From: a virus
Length of the DNA: 44,276 nt
IMG/VR virus record: IMGVR_UViG_3300022911_000001
Location: 1-44,276 of that record
Strand: one strand, 5' to 3'
Positions 26,626 to 33,193 of this stretch are shown one piece after another. Every line of letters starts with the position of its first letter. The first letter of the stretch is position 1. Position numbers and translations under genes: made by a program. The notes beneath the pieces were generated by a model. That model saw only the letters and a program-made list of their open reading frames with translations, did no database searches and was not told where the DNA came from.

Positions 26626-26807
26626 AGTTGGATGACTGTGATCACGCGGGACGCAAGTCCTACCGTTCGCACCACCGGGTTCCAGCTAGGGTTTAAGATT
26701 ATTCGGCACATGTGGTGCTGTTTGTCACCCGTACGCAAAAGCGGCTTAACTGCACGCTGCGTTCCACCCTACAAATCCACATCAAACCCTGAAAGGGTAA
26801 ACCTACC
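26626..26807 (+). promoter_or_regulatory. Structured 5' leader of the first early protein gene
   Basis: About 180 nt lie between the P5 start and the ATG, unusually long for this compact genome. Small hairpins are visible: GGAC-GCAA-GTCC, GCAC-ATGTG-GTGC and, just before the start, ACCCT-GAA-AGGGT, whose 3' arm contains the only ribosome-site-like AAAGGG (10 nt before ATG). That hairpin could gate translation. No known riboswitch class is convincingly matched. Confidence 0.45.
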
Positions 26808-27674
26808 ATGTCAAAGTCAAACTCCACGCTGTTCTCCGATATGCTCCGCATTGCTAACAACAAAGCGGACTATGACAGCGGCCCCGTCTATCTCGTTCAT
26901 GCTCACTACTCCGAGCTTGCCGAGCTTGTTGCATTGCTTGCCAAACGTGGCGAACAGTCAACGCGTGCGTGCGTGCTGGAATACTGGAGTGAGCGCACGC
27001 CAGATGGAAAGGCTTTCGAGGCTGAACGTGCGAAGCTTGCTGCTACTGAAAAACGCACGCCAGAACAGGAAGCTAAATTCCAACGCATGGGCAAGCAGAA
27101 CAACGCCATTAACATGTCGCTGGAACGTGCGGTTAAGGCATACGCTGGCGTTAACTACCTTCGCTCTATCGGCATTAGCGTTGATATTGAAAAGGTAGAA
27201 GGTGCTGGTGGTACTAACACTTATGACACCTTCGCTAAGCGTCCTAAGGTGGAACGGAATGACGTTTACTTCAACGCTTCTCAACTTATGAAAATCGAGG
27301 AGCACATTCCGCATATCAGCAAAGACGCGAAGGCCGTTGACATCCGCGCCATGCTTAAGACTGCCAAAAAGGGTGCGGCGAATGTCACTAAGGCTAAGGG
27401 TAATGGCGAAGCTATTGCACCTAGCAAGCTTGCGGAACCCGTTGCTAATCTTGATAGCACCTTGGCAGGACTAGCTAAGGATGACGGCGGGTTCGCTGTA
27501 GGTACTGAGGCTAGCAAAGCGTTAATGCTAATGTATGCCCGTATGCACTTCTCTTATAACGAAGCGCAACGCCAGCACGCATACGATATGTTTGCCGCTG
27601 AAGGTGCCAATGGCAAGCAAGCCGCTAAGCCTATCAACGTGGTAACAGCGGTTAAGAAAGCCGCAAGCAAGTAA
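26808..27674 (+). CDS. Early protein with own promoter and terminator, unknown function
   Basis: This 288-residue protein starts MSKSNSTLFSDMLRIANNKA. It is Ala/Lys-rich and mostly helical-looking, with charged segments (KLAATEKRTPEQEAKFQRMG). A Lys/Ala-rich linker at ~185-215 (TAKKGAANVTKAKGNGEAIA) precedes a C-terminal helical part ending VTAVKKAASK. It forms a one-gene unit: P5, structured leader, gene, terminator T2. Codons favour CTT, GCC, AAG and GGC, whereas most neighbours favour CTA and CAC, which suggests selection for high expression or a different origin. As a probably abundant, first-expressed protein it could be a host take-over or DNA-coating factor; this is inference without motif support. 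Confidence 0.7.
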   Translation: MSKSNSTLFSDMLRIANNKADYDSGPVYLVHAHYSELAELVALLAKRGEQSTRACVLEYWSERTPDGKAFEAERAKLAATEKRTPEQEAKFQRMGKQNNAINMSLERAVKAYAGVNYLRSIGISVDIEKVEGAGGTNTYDTFAKRPKVERNDVYFNASQLMKIEEHIPHISKDAKAVDIRAMLKTAKKGAANVTKAKGNGEAIAPSKLAEPVANLDSTLAGLAKDDGGFAVGTEASKALMLMYARMHFSYNEAQRQHAYDMFAAEGANGKQAAKPINVVTAVKKAASK

Positions 27675-27679
27675 GCATC

Positions 27680-27692
27680 TATACAACGTATA
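27680..27692. promoter_or_regulatory. 13-bp palindrome TATACAACGTATA
   Basis: Exactly between a stop codon and terminator T2, touching the terminator's 5' arm. Confidence 0.82.
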
Positions 27693-27728
27693 AGCCGCGC
27701 GAGCCTCACAGCTTGCGCGGCTTTCTTC
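27693..27728 (+). terminator. Intrinsic terminator T2
   Basis: AGCCGCGCGAGC (27693-27704) pairs with GCTTGCGCGGCT (27711-27722) over a CTCACA loop, giving 12 pairs with one G-U, followed by TTCTTCGT. The 13-bp palindrome at 27680-27692 directly abuts its 5' arm. Confidence 0.88.
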
Positions 27729-28008
27729 GTGTCTATTGTGCAACAGACATGAAAGACACACAGACAAGCGAGGCAGTGCAACAGCACAGCCGAGCGCCCG
27801 CCACCGCATACGCCGCATATACAACACATATACCACATGTGCACTAGGAGCAGAGCGACACCAGCTCACTTACTACTACCCCATAAGCACATATACATTG
27901 TATAAATCAACAATACGCAGCAACGTGCGTGAGTGGGTGTCGGCTCCGCCTCCTAGATAAGTCTAGATGTAGTAGTTGGGTCAGTTATACACACAACCGC
28001 ATGTGGAC
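27729..28008. other. Non-coding gap between T2 and P2
   Basis: About 280 nt hold no convincing gene. The gap contains a palindrome (27892-27904) and a GC-rich element GGGTGTCGGCTCCGCCTCC (27935-27953), nearly repeated at 35989-36005, likewise just before a promoter. Reading frames through here have odd Cys/His-rich composition and no ribosome sites. Confidence 0.6.
27892..27904. promoter_or_regulatory. 13-bp palindrome TATACATTGTATA
   Basis: About 105 bp upstream of promoter P2. Confidence 0.78.
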
Positions 28009-28036
28009 TTGCATGTGATTTATCTTGTGATATAAT
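28009..28036 (+). promoter_or_regulatory. Promoter P2 (sigma70-like, strongest match)
   Basis: TTGCAT (28009-28014), a 16-nt spacer GTGATTTATCTTGTGA and a perfect TATAAT (28031-28036). The stretch 28031-28043 is also a one-mismatch version of the 13-bp palindrome, covering the -10 to the start site. It should drive the main early gene array. Confidence 0.87.
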
Positions 28037-28077
28037 AAGTATACTGTCGAGGAAGATAGGTAGCATAAGTTGTGCTA

Positions 28078-28090
28078 TATACAATGTATA
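28078..28090. promoter_or_regulatory. 13-bp palindrome TATACAATGTATA
   Basis: About 35 nt into the P2 transcript, followed by ACCAAGGAG, the ribosome site of the 46-residue protein. Confidence 0.85.
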
Positions 28091-28107
28091 ACCAAGGAGA
28101 TGTAGCT

Positions 28108-28248
28108 ATGGGTTATGTTGTTGTTATCATCACGAGTGATGGAAGTGAGAAACGCATATCGTATATTGAGAGCCAAAAGCCTACTGCTGAAAACTTTGTA
28201 AACCTGTTGAAGCGTCATGGTGTTACTGCGTGGGTAGCACGTCCATAG
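28108..28248 (+). CDS. Small early protein (46 residues)
   Basis: It starts MGYVVVIITSDGSEKRISYI after AAGGAGATGTAGCT, an excellent ribosome site directly downstream of a palindrome (28078-28090). The pattern (VVVIITSDGSE..ISYIE....T..NFVNLLKRHGVTAWVA) suggests a small beta-beta-alpha-beta fold, unusually regular for a chance frame. It is the first gene after P2. Function is unknown. Confidence 0.7.
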   Translation: MGYVVVIITSDGSEKRISYIESQKPTAENFVNLLKRHGVTAWVARP

Positions 28249-28252
28249 TACC

Positions 28253-28265
28253 TATACAACGTATA
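28253..28265. promoter_or_regulatory. 13-bp palindrome TATACAACGTATA
   Basis: Followed by ACCAAAGGAGATGTAGCT and the DUF932 start; nearly the same leader cassette as at 28078. Confidence 0.85.
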
Positions 28266-28283
28266 ACCAAAGGAGATGTAGCT

Positions 28284-29123
28284 ATGTCACAACAACTCTG
28301 GTTGCCAATGCAGACTACTGCTGAACTCAATGCACAAGAGACTGCTAAGGTGTTTGAAGACATCAATGCAGTTAGAGAACGAGCACCCGCACTGTTTGCT
28401 ACAACTGCACATCCACGTATGAGTGAGCGTTATTCATTTACTAATACATATGACATCGTGCTCGCGATGCATAATCGTGGTTATCGTGTGAATAGTATCA
28501 GTGGTGGTACTAGTACATATAAGAAACTCATGGTGCGTATGCGTAATACTAACTACGATGCAGCTAATGGTGTATCATTCGCACCCGAGTTAGTACTACT
28601 AGATAGCCATGATGGCACATCACGCTTGAAGCTGTTCCTCGGTGCAATCAAGTTCGCATGTATGAATGGCATCATTGCTGGTGATATACTCTATGCACGC
28701 AGCTATCTACACTTTGCTAAAGACCTAATGGCACAAATACGCCTCGACATGGATGACATCAACACGCACACAGTTAAGCTTATACAACGTATAGCTGCGA
28801 TGCGTGAGCACAAGGTGACATATGCTGAGCGCATTCTACTAGCTGATACAGCAGTCAAACAGCGCTATGGTGAGAACAAAGACGGCACCTTTGTAGCTGA
28901 TGTACGTCAGTCATTCCTCTCAACACGTAGACCTGAAGATGAGAGCAACGACCTATTCACTGCAATGAACGTAGTGCAAGAGAACGCACTGCGTGGTGGT
29001 GGCTACTATACTAACAACAACCGTGTGCAGCACATCCGATCTATCACTCAAGTAGATCGCAATGTGAACATCAATCAGTCATTGTGGCAGTGTGCTGAAG
29101 ACATCATGAAGAAGGCTGCATAA
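28284..29123 (+). CDS. DUF932-family phage protein
   Basis: This protein has 279 residues from MSQQLWLPMQTT, after AAAGGAGATGTAGCT; an upstream in-frame start at 28230 lacks a ribosome site. The core PELVLLDSHDGTSRLKLFLG, then FACMNGIIAG, and the C-terminal ITQVDRNVNINQSLWQCAEDI match the DUF932 (phage/plasmid-like) family, whose members follow the pattern NSHDGTS...R..CMNGL..G and end in a replicator-like NxxLW helix. The molecular function of the family is not established; members occur near replication or recombination genes of phages and plasmids. A palindrome copy sits inside the gene at 28781. Confidence 0.82.
   Translation: MSQQLWLPMQTTAELNAQETAKVFEDINAVRERAPALFATTAHPRMSERYSFTNTYDIVLAMHNRGYRVNSISGGTSTYKKLMVRMRNTNYDAANGVSFAPELVLLDSHDGTSRLKLFLGAIKFACMNGIIAGDILYARSYLHFAKDLMAQIRLDMDDINTHTVKLIQRIAAMREHKVTYAERILLADTAVKQRYGENKDGTFVADVRQSFLSTRRPEDESNDLFTAMNVVQENALRGGGYYTNNNRVQHIRSITQVDRNVNINQSLWQCAEDIMKKAA
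28781..28793. promoter_or_regulatory. 13-bp palindrome TATACAACGTATA
   Basis: Inside the DUF932 gene. Confidence 0.6.
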
Positions 29124-29124
29124 C

Positions 29125-29235
29125 ATGTATGAAAATCATCCTAACTATGGCTCATCACTAACTGCTGCTATAACAGAGATAGTGCTATCATGTGGGTGGG
29201 TTATCATACTCATATTGATAGTACTATTCGCATGA
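29125..29235 (+). CDS. Tiny single-transmembrane protein (36 residues)
   Basis: It starts MYENHPNYGSSLTAAITEIV and has one strongly hydrophobic helix, VLSCGWVIILILIVLFA, at the C-terminus. Its ATG lies 1 nt after the DUF932 stop, so it would be translated by coupling. The composition fits a small inner-membrane peptide, for instance an early host-takeover or superinfection factor, but nothing is specific. Confidence 0.45.
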   Translation: MYENHPNYGSSLTAAITEIVLSCGWVIILILIVLFA

Positions 29236-29280
29236 AACACAGGGCAAACTCGGTGGCGGGCTTCGCCCGATAGGTGATAG

Positions 29281-30219
29281 ATGCTAGCACAAGATTGGCT
29301 ATATGGCGACCGTGTGCGTACTCAACTTGATGCACGTGTAGAACGGCATCTCAAACTCCCTACGGAGTTCAATAAGCACAGCACAATAGCTGTGCTCAAC
29401 ACCTTAGCAGAGCGCATCGTCTTCACGGACGATGTGCCTACTATCTTATATGACATGCATGACAACAGACAACTCTCCTTCGATGGTATGTTGTCTAGTG
29501 TGAAGCTGCCCTATGACTGCTTCTGGATTGAATACAACACAATGGTAGGCATGGGTGATGGCAGTGATGGCTTAGAGAACAGCAGCTACGGTGCACTTAT
29601 ACAACGTATAGGCACTGAAGCTGTACGCATGTATGTCATCATCGGCCTCAAGTGGTCTAACTCACCTATGCTCTCAACGCTGGCATATGTCATAGAGTTC
29701 AACACATGGCCTCCCATTGTTAAGAGTGCAAAGCATGGTGATCGCAAGGTACTCACCTTCGAAGTTGTCTATGCATTCAACTACGACACTCTTGTAGTTA
29801 ATAAGCACAGACAAACTGTGTCTGACTTAGGTAGCGTAGTAAACGAACTACTATTCGGCATCTTCCTAGTAACACAACCACGTGTGTATAGCGATGAGAC
29901 AATCAAGTGGAAGGCGTCTCACAAGCGCGCGCGTGTTGCGCGTAACAAACCACCTCTACTTGAGTATAGGCGTATACGCTTGCACATCGCTAAACCACGA
30001 CGACACTACGAGCAGCGGCCCGCCATCGAACATACACACAGTGATACAGGTGGAACTGAAAGCCCCGAAGCTGTTCAACATCGTCGTTATCACAAAGTCA
30101 TGGGACACTTTCGACATTACATCAATCACGAGCCGCCTCATACCGTATGGATAGAGCCACACTACAGAGGTGATCCTTCACTTGGTGTAACATTCACAGA
30201 GAGAGATGTATCAAGATGA
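29281..30219 (+). CDS. Hypothetical early protein
   Basis: This protein has 312 residues and starts MLAQDWLYGDRVRTQLDARV after AGGTGA. The first ~200 residues look like an alpha/beta domain (FDGMLSSVKLPYDCFWIEYN; VLTFEVVYAFNYDTLVVNK). The last ~100 are basic and His/Arg-rich (SHKRARVARNKPPLLEYRRI; HRRYHKVMGHFRHYINHEPPHTVWIEPHYRGD). The C-terminal YRRIRLHIAKPR and the HTVWIEPHYRGDP ending recall phage proteins of unknown role often seen near replication genes. A hairpin CGGGC-TTC-GCCCG lies just before the ribosome site (29258-29270). Confidence 0.68.
   Translation: MLAQDWLYGDRVRTQLDARVERHLKLPTEFNKHSTIAVLNTLAERIVFTDDVPTILYDMHDNRQLSFDGMLSSVKLPYDCFWIEYNTMVGMGDGSDGLENSSYGALIQRIGTEAVRMYVIIGLKWSNSPMLSTLAYVIEFNTWPPIVKSAKHGDRKVLTFEVVYAFNYDTLVVNKHRQTVSDLGSVVNELLFGIFLVTQPRVYSDETIKWKASHKRARVARNKPPLLEYRRIRLHIAKPRRHYEQRPAIEHTHSDTGGTESPEAVQHRRYHKVMGHFRHYINHEPPHTVWIEPHYRGDPSLGVTFTERDVSR
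29598..29610. promoter_or_regulatory. 13-bp palindrome TATACAACGTATA
   Basis: Inside the 312-residue early gene; same spacer AAC as at 28781. Confidence 0.6.
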
Positions 30220-30443
30220 GCAAGCACCTGTTCACACTTATAATCCACTACATAAACGGCTCAAAGGATGAACTACCCTTTGATCAATACAGTGCTGTGC
30301 GTGACTTCTATCAACACGGCATCAGTTATACAGGTAATAAAGTAAAGCGTGTTGAAGTGGCTATGAACTACGACAATACACTGCGTGCTATATGGGACAT
30401 AGCATGGCATCCAACCAGTCAACATGAAGGACTAAGAGCATGA
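30216..30443 (+). CDS. Small early protein (75 residues)
   Basis: It starts MSKHLFTLIIHYINGSKDEL and overlaps the preceding stop (ATGA). The pattern of alternating hydrophobic residues at the start (LFTLIIHYI) and VKRVEVAMNY suggests a small beta-rich fold. No family recognised. Confidence 0.62.
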   Translation: MSKHLFTLIIHYINGSKDELPFDQYSAVRDFYQHGISYTGNKVKRVEVAMNYDNTLRAIWDIAWHPTSQHEGLRA

Positions 30444-30679
30444 GCAATGATGAAACAGAAGAAGTGCGCCGCACTATGATTGCGCTAGGTACACCACAGC
30501 AGAACCTTGAGAAAGCTGCTGAGAAATGGAACACAGATCAACTACGCGAACAGTTTGAAGTAGTCGGCTTCCTCGCACCATTCGTAGCTGTAGTGCGTAA
30601 GTCTGATGGTGTTAAAGGCACACTTGAGTTCACACACATGCCACGTTGGTACTTCAACTTCGTGAAGGATGACAAATGA
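30440..30679 (+). CDS. Small early protein (79 residues)
   Basis: It starts MSNDETEEVRRTMIALGTPQ and overlaps the previous gene by 4 nt (ATGA). The reading NLEKAAEKWNTDQLREQFEVVGFLAPFVAVVRKSDGVKGTLEFTHMPRWYF shows an N-terminal helix and a beta-hairpin-like C-terminal half. The last residues are NFVKDDK. Its order within a run of coupled short genes suggests an accessory early factor. No family recognised. Confidence 0.62.
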   Translation: MSNDETEEVRRTMIALGTPQQNLEKAAEKWNTDQLREQFEVVGFLAPFVAVVRKSDGVKGTLEFTHMPRWYFNFVKDDK

Positions 30680-30855
30680 TATGCTCTATATGTGAGGCTG
30701 ATTGCACTGAGATCAACTTCAATGCACAGCCTATCAAACCCGGCACGCGCTGCTGCTCCGACTGTAACCTGATGGTAGTTGTACCTGCTAAGATAAGCAT
30801 ACTCACATCTAAGGTGCTGTATGACATCGACCACCATGAGGACAAAAATGAATGA
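30676..30855 (+). CDS. Small zinc-ribbon-like protein (59 residues)
   Basis: It reads MICSICEADCTEINFNAQPI and then KPGTRCCSDCNLMVVVPAKI. Two cysteine pairs (CSIC near the start and CCSDC about 22 residues later) form the CxxC...CxxC pattern of a small zinc ribbon or knuckle. It overlaps the upstream stop (ATGA) and the downstream start, so it is embedded in a coupled array. Zinc binding is inferred from spacing only. It might bind nucleic acid or protein. Confidence 0.6.
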   Translation: MICSICEADCTEINFNAQPIKPGTRCCSDCNLMVVVPAKISILTSKVLYDIDHHEDKNE

Positions 30856-31081
30856 GGCATTGAACAATGTATGGCTCCAACCCGGTACACGTGCTCACAT
30901 GCTTGTCTACCGTCCTACTACTAACACTTGGCAACTATGGACAGCTACCAACTCGCGTAGCGGCAACAGCGACACATGGTTCGGCACGTATATGGAGTTG
31001 TATGCTGATGGAACCTGCATACAACATTACCGCTCTGAGACTGAGGTGCGAGATATTACGGTTCGACCCGCATGTGAATAA
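30848..31081 (+). CDS. Small early protein (77 residues)
   Basis: It starts MNEALNNVWLQPGTRAHMLV, chosen because GAGG lies 8 nt upstream; an in-frame ATG at 30821 is inside the previous gene. The sequence is rich in Thr, Trp and Tyr (YRPTTNTWQLWTATNSRSGN) with beta-like alternation. No family recognised. Confidence 0.58.
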   Translation: MNEALNNVWLQPGTRAHMLVYRPTTNTWQLWTATNSRSGNSDTWFGTYMELYADGTCIQHYRSETEVRDITVRPACE

Positions 31082-31094
31082 CTAGGACAACAGC

Positions 31095-31107
31095 TATACA
31101 ACGTATA
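31095..31107. promoter_or_regulatory. 13-bp palindrome TATACAACGTATA
   Basis: In a 43-nt gap, followed by ACCAACGGAG, the ribosome site of the next gene. Confidence 0.85.
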
Positions 31108-31124
31108 ACCAACGGAGTAACACA

Positions 31125-31448
31125 ATGGCAATACCCCTCGTCACATCGCAGATAGATGACATGGATCGTTCACGCATGACGTTCATCGGTGACATCCTTG
31201 ATCACATCAACAAGCTACGCGAAGAACTACGCATCAACGAGATCATCTTACACAGCGTCGTGCAATCACTCAGCGCACCTACTGATGCAATGTCACAACT
31301 CGATGTTAACCTGCATGAACAGCGAAAGGAGTCTGCTAACCATAGACCAATGATCCTCACTAAAGAGGAACAACAACGCGTTGAACGTATGCAACAGGCA
31401 TTACTAGGTGAAGTAGGAAAGCTCAATGGTGTCAACTCCGAGGGGTAG
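31125..31448 (+). CDS. Helical early protein (107 residues)
   Basis: It starts MAIPLVTSQIDDMDRSRMTF after a CGGAG site and a palindrome (31095-31107). Most of it looks helical and coiled-coil-prone (LDHINKLREELRINEIILHSVV; KEEQQRVERMQQALLGEVGK). The charge distribution suggests a small dimeric factor. Function unknown. Confidence 0.62.
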   Translation: MAIPLVTSQIDDMDRSRMTFIGDILDHINKLREELRINEIILHSVVQSLSAPTDAMSQLDVNLHEQRKESANHRPMILTKEEQQRVERMQQALLGEVGKLNGVNSEG

Positions 31449-31650
31449 TTATATCATATCTGTGCTAGGTGAGGACTGTGGCACTATAAAGTGGAACAGC
31501 AATCGCCTTGCATGGTACGACGCGAAATCAGATACAGCACCACGTGTTGTATTCAATCGTAGTGCTGGTATCCAGAAGGTACGCATCAGCATTGCTCGCG
31601 CACTAGGTGTACCTATTACGCAACTGAACATCAAATACATCAGGGGATAA
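31426..31650 (+). CDS. Small early protein (74 residues)
   Basis: It starts MVSTPRGSYIISVLGEDCGT after AGGA, overlapping the previous gene by 23 nt in another frame. Beta-rich beginning (SYIISVLGEDCGTIKWNSNRLAWYD) followed by a helix VRISIARALGVPITQLNIKYI. Function unknown. Confidence 0.58.
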   Translation: MVSTPRGSYIISVLGEDCGTIKWNSNRLAWYDAKSDTAPRVVFNRSAGIQKVRISIARALGVPITQLNIKYIRG

Positions 31651-31671
31651 ACAAGTTTAGTAAGCGTTGCG

Positions 31672-31684
31672 TATACAGCGTATA
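31672..31684. promoter_or_regulatory. 13-bp palindrome TATACAGCGTATA
   Basis: In the 114-nt gap before the Trp-rich small protein. Confidence 0.75.
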
Positions 31685-31764
31685 GCTGTGGTGGTGTGTT
31701 AATCGGTCACGCATCTAACACACCACCACTAATGCTCACACATAACTGCAATAAGGGAGCGCAC

Positions 31765-31926
31765 ATGCTAATTTCGCAAGAAGGCCAAGGATGGCGTATC
31801 GAACGCTTCACTTGCTGTTGGTGGGTTGTTCTCGGAAAATACGTCCTGCGCGTCGGTAAGCCGTGGGGCCATCAGTATCGCTACGCATGGCGACCGTTGT
31901 TGAGTTTCTTTCGAGCGTTTCGCTAA
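31765..31926 (+). CDS. Small basic Trp-rich protein (53 residues)
   Basis: It starts MLISQEGQGWRIERFTCCWW with AAGGGAG 8 nt upstream. It has six Trp and many Arg/Lys/Tyr (KPWGHQYRYAWRPLLSFFRAFR). It could associate with a membrane peripherally or bind nucleic acid. It is preceded by a palindrome at 31672-31684 and an imperfect GTGGTGTGTTA hairpin region. An upstream in-frame start at 31696 has no ribosome site. Confidence 0.52.
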   Translation: MLISQEGQGWRIERFTCCWWVVLGKYVLRVGKPWGHQYRYAWRPLLSFFRAFR

Positions 31927-31968
31927 CGCGGAATAAGCGTACACACATACAACAAACAGGAGATACAC

Positions 31969-32379
31969 GTGTCTAAGCCAACTACACCACCTGATACCAC
32001 TGAAGAAGGCTACTACGTTGATCTAATCGCTGATGACGCTGAGCAGCTACCTGCTATGGTGCAAACACACCTACGCCACCTCCTACTCGCTTGCGAACTA
32101 GGTGATCTAGTCGTAGCTCGCTGTGCACGTAGGATCGACAACACCTATGCATACATCATCTGTGCTAGTGTAGTCGATGCTAACAACAAGCGCCGTCTAC
32201 TACCTATCTGCGAACTTGAAGACACCAACATTCTGCTAGCGCGCTATCGACCGCCAGCAGCAGCAAAGAACGCCTTCGTCAACCCTGCGCATACAGGAGA
32301 GTATGAAGTGCGTACACTCACTAACCCTGATGAAACAGCACTCGCTGAAGTCTTCAACAACGGCGATAGTGTGCACTGA
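31969..32379 (+). CDS. Hypothetical early protein (136 residues)
   Basis: It starts with GTG (MSKPTTPPDTTEEGYYVDLI) after CAGGAGATACAC. The first 40 residues are acidic, then comes a helix (QTHLRHLLLACELGDLVVARC), a beta-like stretch (NTYAYIICASVVDANNKRRLLPICELED), and a polar tail. No recognised domain. The next gene overlaps its stop. Confidence 0.6.
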   Translation: MSKPTTPPDTTEEGYYVDLIADDAEQLPAMVQTHLRHLLLACELGDLVVARCARRIDNTYAYIICASVVDANNKRRLLPICELEDTNILLARYRPPAAAKNAFVNPAHTGEYEVRTLTNPDETALAEVFNNGDSVH

Positions 32380-32537
32380 TGCCGCATGAGTACGCACTGC
32401 ATATGATGTGGCTGTACACTAGGTACTACTTCGCAGCAGTACTCATATACGGCTTAGTCTACATGCTACCAATCACACTCACACTCTATGGAGTTAAACA
32501 GTGGTTGAGAAGAAGGAGATGCCGCAGCACGTTGTAG
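32379..32537 (+). CDS. Small membrane protein with basic tail (52 residues)
   Basis: The reading is MPHEYALHMMWLYTRYYFAA, then a membrane-length hydrophobic stretch (VLIYGLVYMLPITLTLYGV), then a very basic end (QWLRRRRCRSTL). Its ATG overlaps the upstream stop and its 3' end overlaps the HNH gene by 37 nt. A small inner-membrane protein is plausible. It is too short to assign a role. Confidence 0.42.
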   Translation: MPHEYALHMMWLYTRYYFAAVLIYGLVYMLPITLTLYGVKQWLRRRRCRSTL

Positions 32538-33193
32538 ATCAACGAGCAGGTGGTACTAATCCTAAGCTGCGCCCGCGTCGTGAGAAGTCGGAGTTCTACG
32601 ATGTATTCCGACGCATCAACATGCATGATGGTGATAAAGTAGCATGTTGGGAGTGGAAGGGTGCACATGGCAAAGGCACACGTGGTGAATACAGACCACG
32701 CGTAGTGATAGGTCAGAAGGACTACTACGTACACCGCATAGTGTATCAGCTCTATACAGGGTATAACCTAGAACCTAAAGATGTGATCAGACATCAATGC
32801 GACAATCATTGGTGCTGCAACCCACATCACATGTTGATAGGCACTCAAGCTGACAACGTGCGTGATATGCTAGAGCGTGAACGCGTGGGCATGAAGTTGT
32901 TCCACGTCAAGCGCATCATGCAGATGCTGGAGATGGGATGCTCTGCTGTATTCGTAGCTGAGAAGATGAAGCAAGGCTATGACATGCAGCTAGATGTGTC
33001 TACTATACGCAAGATCCGTATGCGTACTATCTACAGACATGTAGAGTGGCCGTGGGGTGATGAGTACAAGGCCACACGTAGGAAGCGACTAGATGATGTG
33101 AAGGCTAGTAAACTTGCATGTGTTTCTGAATGTGATATAATACTAGATGCTACCAGATCAAAAGGAGATAAGCATGGCAACAACGAAGATTAA
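32501..33193 (+). CDS. HNH endonuclease
   Basis: This protein has 230 residues and starts at GTG (32501) with GGAG 7 nt upstream. The HNH core is VIRHQCDNHWCCNPHHMLIGT (~95-115): H98, C100, C105/C106, N107 and H109/H110, with ADNVRDM following, as in the phage HNH homing-nuclease family. Upstream, CWEWKGAHGKGTRGEYRPRV and YYVHRIVYQL form the usual beta-hairpin and scaffold. The C-terminal ~100 residues are a helical, basic region that probably contacts DNA (FVAEKMKQGYDMQLDVSTIRKIRM has helix-turn-helix character). The 3' end of the gene carries promoter P3 and overlaps the next gene's start. It may be a free-standing homing nuclease or a nicking factor in recombination. Confidence 0.85.
   Translation: MVEKKEMPQHVVDQRAGGTNPKLRPRREKSEFYDVFRRINMHDGDKVACWEWKGAHGKGTRGEYRPRVVIGQKDYYVHRIVYQLYTGYNLEPKDVIRHQCDNHWCCNPHHMLIGTQADNVRDMLERERVGMKLFHVKRIMQMLEMGCSAVFVAEKMKQGYDMQLDVSTIRKIRMRTIYRHVEWPWGDEYKATRRKRLDDVKASKLACVSECDIILDATRSKGDKHGNNED
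32753..32765. promoter_or_regulatory. 13-bp palindrome TATACAGGGTATA
   Basis: Inside the HNH gene. Confidence 0.55.
33114..33141 (+). promoter_or_regulatory. Promoter P3 inside the HNH gene
   Basis: TTGCAT (33114-33119), a 16-nt spacer ending TGTGA, and TATAAT (33136-33141). It lies within the last 80 nt of the HNH coding sequence and ~30 nt before the next gene's ribosome site. Confidence 0.78.

Larger units (their letters stand above)
25713..26807. other. Divergent control region between late (left) and early (right) blocks, candidate origin
   Basis: This is the only gap over 1 kb in the genome. It holds the late-gene leader, a CGGGGAC-GATA-GTCCCCG hairpin (25838-25855), two palindromes, promoter P1 with a small-RNA unit, promoter P5 and the leader of the first early protein gene. 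The section 26056-26589 has no convincing gene. It is rich in ACATG/TGTG words and contains TTTGGGATTT twice, at 26084 and 26083+100, the second as the loop of a CCGGC/GCCGG hairpin (26178-26197). It also has an imperfect inverted repeat around CACATGTAACAT (26283-26313) and a GTAGCGGC/GCCGCTAC hairpin (26550-26580). Such clusters suit a replication origin, but that is unproven. Confidence 0.6.

Noticed and set aside
26640-26720. Resemblance of GGGACGCAAGTCC to part of a c-di-GMP-I riboswitch
   Set aside because: The rest of the conserved core and the second helix receptor are missing.
27528-27960. Overlapping open frames on both strands between T2 and P2
   Set aside because: No ribosome sites, Cys/His-rich unlikely proteins, and one overlaps the terminator.
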